A stretch of 64,000 nucleotides of DNA from Turnera subulata (Eukaryota; Streptophyta; Magnoliopsida; Malpighiales; Passifloraceae): contig JAKUCV010002551.1 of the NCBI GenBank assembly GCA_028386065.3, forward strand, positions 129,594 to 193,593. The letters are read 5' to 3'. The position numbers and the translations under genes are program-made. The notes below the pieces were generated by a model. That model ran no database searches, was not told the origin of the DNA, and saw nothing but the letters and a program-made list of their open reading frames with translations. This document shows positions 60,801 through 64,000 of the stretch, in pieces (position 1 is the stretch's first letter; each line of letters starts with the position of its first letter).

Positions 60801-60940
60801 GGCATTTTGGTCACTTCACATGCTATACATTCTTTAATGAATGATTTGGTATACAGGTGTCCCGGGAATGATAAGGGCAATTTGGTCAATCTATGATTAA
60901 TTTATAACTTATATTAATAAATTAGGACACGGGCATTTCA
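57892..60940 (+). repeat. 3' LTR of the LARD
   Basis: 3049 bp, near-identical to the 5' LTR, with TATAAAAG at 58288-58295 and a slightly longer ct-run near 60278-60307. Confidence 0.95.
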
Positions 60941-60945
60941 GAAAC

Positions 60946-63110
60946 TCTGAACTAAAGTAAAAATATCATTCTTGATAAAACCCCATGTTCTCTTATAAAA
61001 AGAGAAATTAAAACCATCCGGCCCCGGAGCTTTCGAACTATCACATGCCCAAACAGCAGTCTTCACCTCATCCATGGTAACCGGTCTCTCAAGAAAAGCG
61101 GCCATTGTAGTATCCAAACAATTAAAGTGGAGAGTGCCAATTTTTGGCCTATTGCAATGTGAATCATGATATAAATTTCCGAAAAAATTGACTGCCTCCA
61201 TTTTAATGTCATACGGCTTTGTGAGCTTCCCCCTCCCGCCCCACCCACCCCCCCACTGACTGGATGCAATGAATGCCTTTTTTTCTCCCTCTGTTGCAGG
61301 AATGTGTGTGGAAAAAACCAGTGTTCCTGTCCCCTAGCTTACCCCACGAAAGGCGTGATTTTTGTTGCCACAAACTCTCCTTCTGCTTTTCCCGGGTCAA
61401 GAGAGCAACCCGCAATTCACTCAACTCCGATTTTTCCTCCTCCGATAAGTCCCTCCGCTCAAACACCAACTCAAGGGCGTCAATCTTCGTCTGTAATTTA
61501 GACACAACCACATCAACATTACCAAAATCTGTCTTGTTCCACTATGCAAGTCTGACATGTAACTTGCTTAACTTCTTCAGGAAACAAAATTGACCAGGAA
61601 GCTCCTGTTCCATATCCTTCCACATCCTACATAAAATCTCATCAAACTTCGGATATTCCCACTAGCAAGCAAGGAATCGGAAAGGTTTAAAACCCCAATT
61701 GACCCGCTCCTGACTGAGGATGAGAGGCCAATGATCTGAGAACTCTCTTCTCGCAGTCCGAAGAGATAAGGATGGTACTGCCACGCTCCAGTCAGACTCC
61801 GCCATGGCTCGATCGATCTGACTAGCAGACACAACATTAGCCCAGGTGAAGCCTCTACCTTCCAAGGGGAACTCCAAAAGTGCCAGCCTATCCATAAAAC
61901 TATGTAATGCACCGGCCCCGCGTCTACACAAATATCCACTCCTTCTCTCCGTTTCATTTAGAGTTTCATTAAAGTCTCCCACCACTAGCTAGGGCGAAGG
62001 GAAGGATGGCTTTAAAGAAACCAAGTCAGACCATACAGTGATTCTTGCTTCCAAGTCTACCGGGGCATATACATAACAAAAAGAAAATGAGTTGTTCGCC
62101 TGAGTCAAAATTCCCTCTGCTAATATCCATCTACTGCCACACCGAACATTTATGCACTGGAAATCATCTACATTCCACATGAAAACAAGGCCACCTGCCT
62201 GCCTTTCTGGTTCAACCATAATAAACTCTAAATTTGGAGGTGACCAAATGCTTCTACACCAAATTTCATTAACTGTAGTCTGTCTTGTATCAAAAAGAAA
62301 CACGAAGTTGCACAAATGTTTATGAATTAGTGACTGTAGAAAATGTAGTTTGGAACCATAAACTATTCCTCTGGTATTCCATGAGAGGAGACTAAACATT
62401 GGCATTTGATGAACTCCATTGTTTCTTTTCCTTGTCCACCAAGGTCTTAGCCATGTTAACTACTTCATGTTGTTCTGTTGTGATTTTCCAACCCAGAAGA
62501 TTTCCAATAGTAACTGTTTCCTGTGCCTCCATTTTAGTATGTAAGGGGGGCTGGGATTGTGTAACATCTTGTTGTGTCAGTCTGTCATTATTACACTGAA
62601 TCACATCAGTACTGGAAGTTTCTATGGTAGCAATACTGCCAGTGTTCAAAACTTGTTTAAATTTCCTCCTCCGATTCACCCTTCTTCCATGAATCACCCT
62701 GGCCAACCTTTGCTCCAAGAACTGAATGTAACGCGAGTCTGATGGGCCACATCCATGTGGATGAAACCCACATGCTTTACACTCGAATGGTGCTTGAAAC
62801 TTATAGTGGCTATTGGATTTTACTCTTTATGGACATTTCCAGTCTAAGAAGTATCTCCTGCCTCAAAAAGTTGTTGGCTTTCGGCAAGCCGTTCTTCCTG
62901 GCATTTCCGGGCCAGTTCCCTTTGTTGCTCGATTCGATTGCCTCATCTTGGCAGGTTCCCCCTCTTTGCAGGGTGATGACACCCAATGTGAAGGAAGACA
63001 GTTTTCTGCTCTTCTCGCTCCACCACCTCGAGTTTCTATTTCAGCGGTGGGTAGTTGACATTGGACTCACCAGCATGGCGGTTGTACATGGTTTCCCAAT
63101 TCTGGCTTAA
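60946..63110 (-). mobile_element. LINE (L1 type), 5' half: ORF1, endonuclease, RT start
   Basis: Minus strand. From the right: traces of an ORF1 protein with a FECKACGFHPHGC zinc knuckle (about 62790-62740) and tail to 62392; then ORF2 starting at 62405 with the AP-type endonuclease (SLLSWNTRGI; GGLVFMWN; SFCYVYAP), a TAG at 61989, VGDFNETLNE (61982 on), and FSDHWPLIL (about 61740). The pre-RT linker follows (61511-61209), then the RT entry KTAVWACDSSKAPGPDGFNF (61165 down to about 61000), which ends at the LARD target duplication. Frames overlap by 14 bases at the ORF1/ORF2 junction. Several stops and frameshifts make it dead. The 5' edge near 63110 is approximate. Confidence 0.82.
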
Positions 63111-64000
63111 TTTGTTTGCTCTAAATCCCATTGGATCTTGTGTTAAATCTCACATGATTTGTTTGTTCTTGGTTAGAACTTGGTTTCCTTTATCTTGATC
63201 TGTTGTTGAAGCATATTTTGGATTGTTTTCTTACTTAGCTCTTGAGGGTTGGACAAGGTAAATATTTAAAATGGTGGTACATCTTAGGCTAGTAGCTTGC
63301 TCCCACAAAAGGTGGCCTTGTGTATAATAAAAGGTGGTCTGTTTTTTGTCACAGTTCAATCCAGCCCAACCCAATCCCAGTTCAATTCAGTCCCGTCCCA
63401 TGGAAGCTCATTGTGCAGACTACTCAAGTTTAGTCTTCTCCAAGTGCAAAACTTCTATATTTTGAGTGATCCTTGCAGTGTTTAAATAGCTAGAAGTGTT
63501 CAGACTGGACTTTGCAATAATAAACCTCGCCAACGAGTTTCTGGGCCAAGCTATTTATATCAAGGGTATAGTTCTATAAGTTGGTGAAAAACAAAGCACC
63601 CTAGCGAGGAATATGTTCTTCCTGTTGCAAATAAATTACGGTGAATGTCATTGTTACCATACAGTAAAACTCATTTTTACCGTACCCGAATTTATCTCCG
63701 GTAAATATTTTACCCCTCAACCTAACATCCAATTGGATTCATCCCTTTGGCCATTTACTCACCATAATTCTCTTTGTCCTAATCTTAATACCATCTTCCT
63801 TAACCTAATATCCTTTTGATTTTATCTTATTAAATTAATCATTCTCATTTGTTTTTATCTTCCCATTTTCACCTATAAATACCCCCTTGATTTCCATACA
63901 CACTCACACCTTCAATCTCTATAAACTCACTCTCTCCAAATTTGCATACACATCTTTTCTCTCCTCTCTCCATCATTAATATAATTATTCTTCATTTTGC
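63111..64000. other. Right edge: partial repeat and possible promoter
   Basis: 63355-63400 matches the right-end array of the PIF-like element at 44.8 kb (cagttcaatccag..cagtcccgtcccat). The rest is C/T-rich and AT-rich sequence without a coding frame. Confidence 0.45.
63874..63880 (+). promoter_or_regulatory. Possible TATA box of a gene beyond the window
   Basis: TATAAAT in the context acctataaatacccccttg, followed by about 120 bases of C/T- and CA-rich leader-like sequence up to the window end. If real, the coding region lies to the right of base 64000. It could equally be an LTR promoter. Confidence 0.4.

Larger units (their letters stand above)
53329..60940 (+). mobile_element. Complete LARD-like LTR retrotransposon (Del/Tekay-type ends)
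   Basis: 7612 bp with a perfect 5-bp duplication gaaac (53324-53328, 60941-60945). LTRs are 53329-56371 (3043 bp) and 57892-60940 (3049 bp), both TGTAACGCCC..GGGC(g/a)TTTCA, differing by scattered single bases (I judge roughly 1-2 percent by eye). The PBS follows the 5' LTR. The 1520-bp internal region has no coding frame; its end has the ttcgaggacgaaattttg motif and purine tract aagtggggtagag typical of Del/Tekay chromoviruses. Long LTRs around a short non-coding core define a LARD, which must borrow proteins from a relative. It splits the RT domain of a LINE. ORFs repeated in both LTRs are not genes. Confidence 0.95.

Overview
The window is nuclear DNA from a flowering plant, very probably a eudicot. 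Genes carry short GT-AG introns, intergenic DNA is AT-rich, and most of the 64 kb is transposable elements of typical plant types. The species cannot be named from sequence alone. I support three host genes: a single-exon B3-domain (DUF313 type) gene on the minus strand (6739-7773), and two intact five-exon GDSL esterase/lipase genes facing each other tail to tail (32032-34205 plus; 38502-40699 minus). Both GDSL models give 367 residues and keep all catalytic blocks.

Layout: 1-3035 is part of a large non-coding LTR retrotransposon (LARD-like, Del/Tekay-type ends) on the minus strand, cutting into a Copia-type LTR remnant (to about 4.2 kb). After the B3 gene, a 378-bp tandem duplication is split in its first copy by a 1.9-kb non-autonomous CACTA element (8495-10415). 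From 12.5 to 18.6 kb lie LINE fragments, a TRIM, a degenerate plus-strand LINE that carries a second, truncated LINE, and a decayed hAT transposase. From 19817 to 29896 there is a solo LTR (TSD gtaat) into which a broken endogenous caulimovirid (22482-29558) has inserted, flanked by gtatg. Its layout is movement protein, coat protein, zinc knuckle, protease, RT and RNase H, then a second ORF of unknown function.

Between the GDSL genes sits a small LTR element (36273-38012) whose only ORF contains a DEK C-terminal-like domain, apparently a captured host exon. At 44083-44894 there is a PIF/Harbinger-like element. At 47460-49353 a hAT element with a perfect 8-bp TSD carries four exons and introns of an HMGB chromatin gene. 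The right end is a minus-strand LINE (50951 to about 63110) whose RT domain is split by a complete 7.6-kb LARD-like element (53329-60940, TSD gaaac). The last bases hold a plausible promoter pointing out of the window.

The most unusual cross-cutting signal is the primer-binding site. Seven elements of at least five unrelated kinds (LARD, Copia-like, two TRIM types, pararetrovirus) all carry TGGTAGC-type sites (mostly TGGTAGCGGAGC), not the common plant TGGTATCAGAGC. This suggests a shared, altered primer tRNA acceptor stem in this host lineage. All calls are by reading the sequence; no database search was possible.
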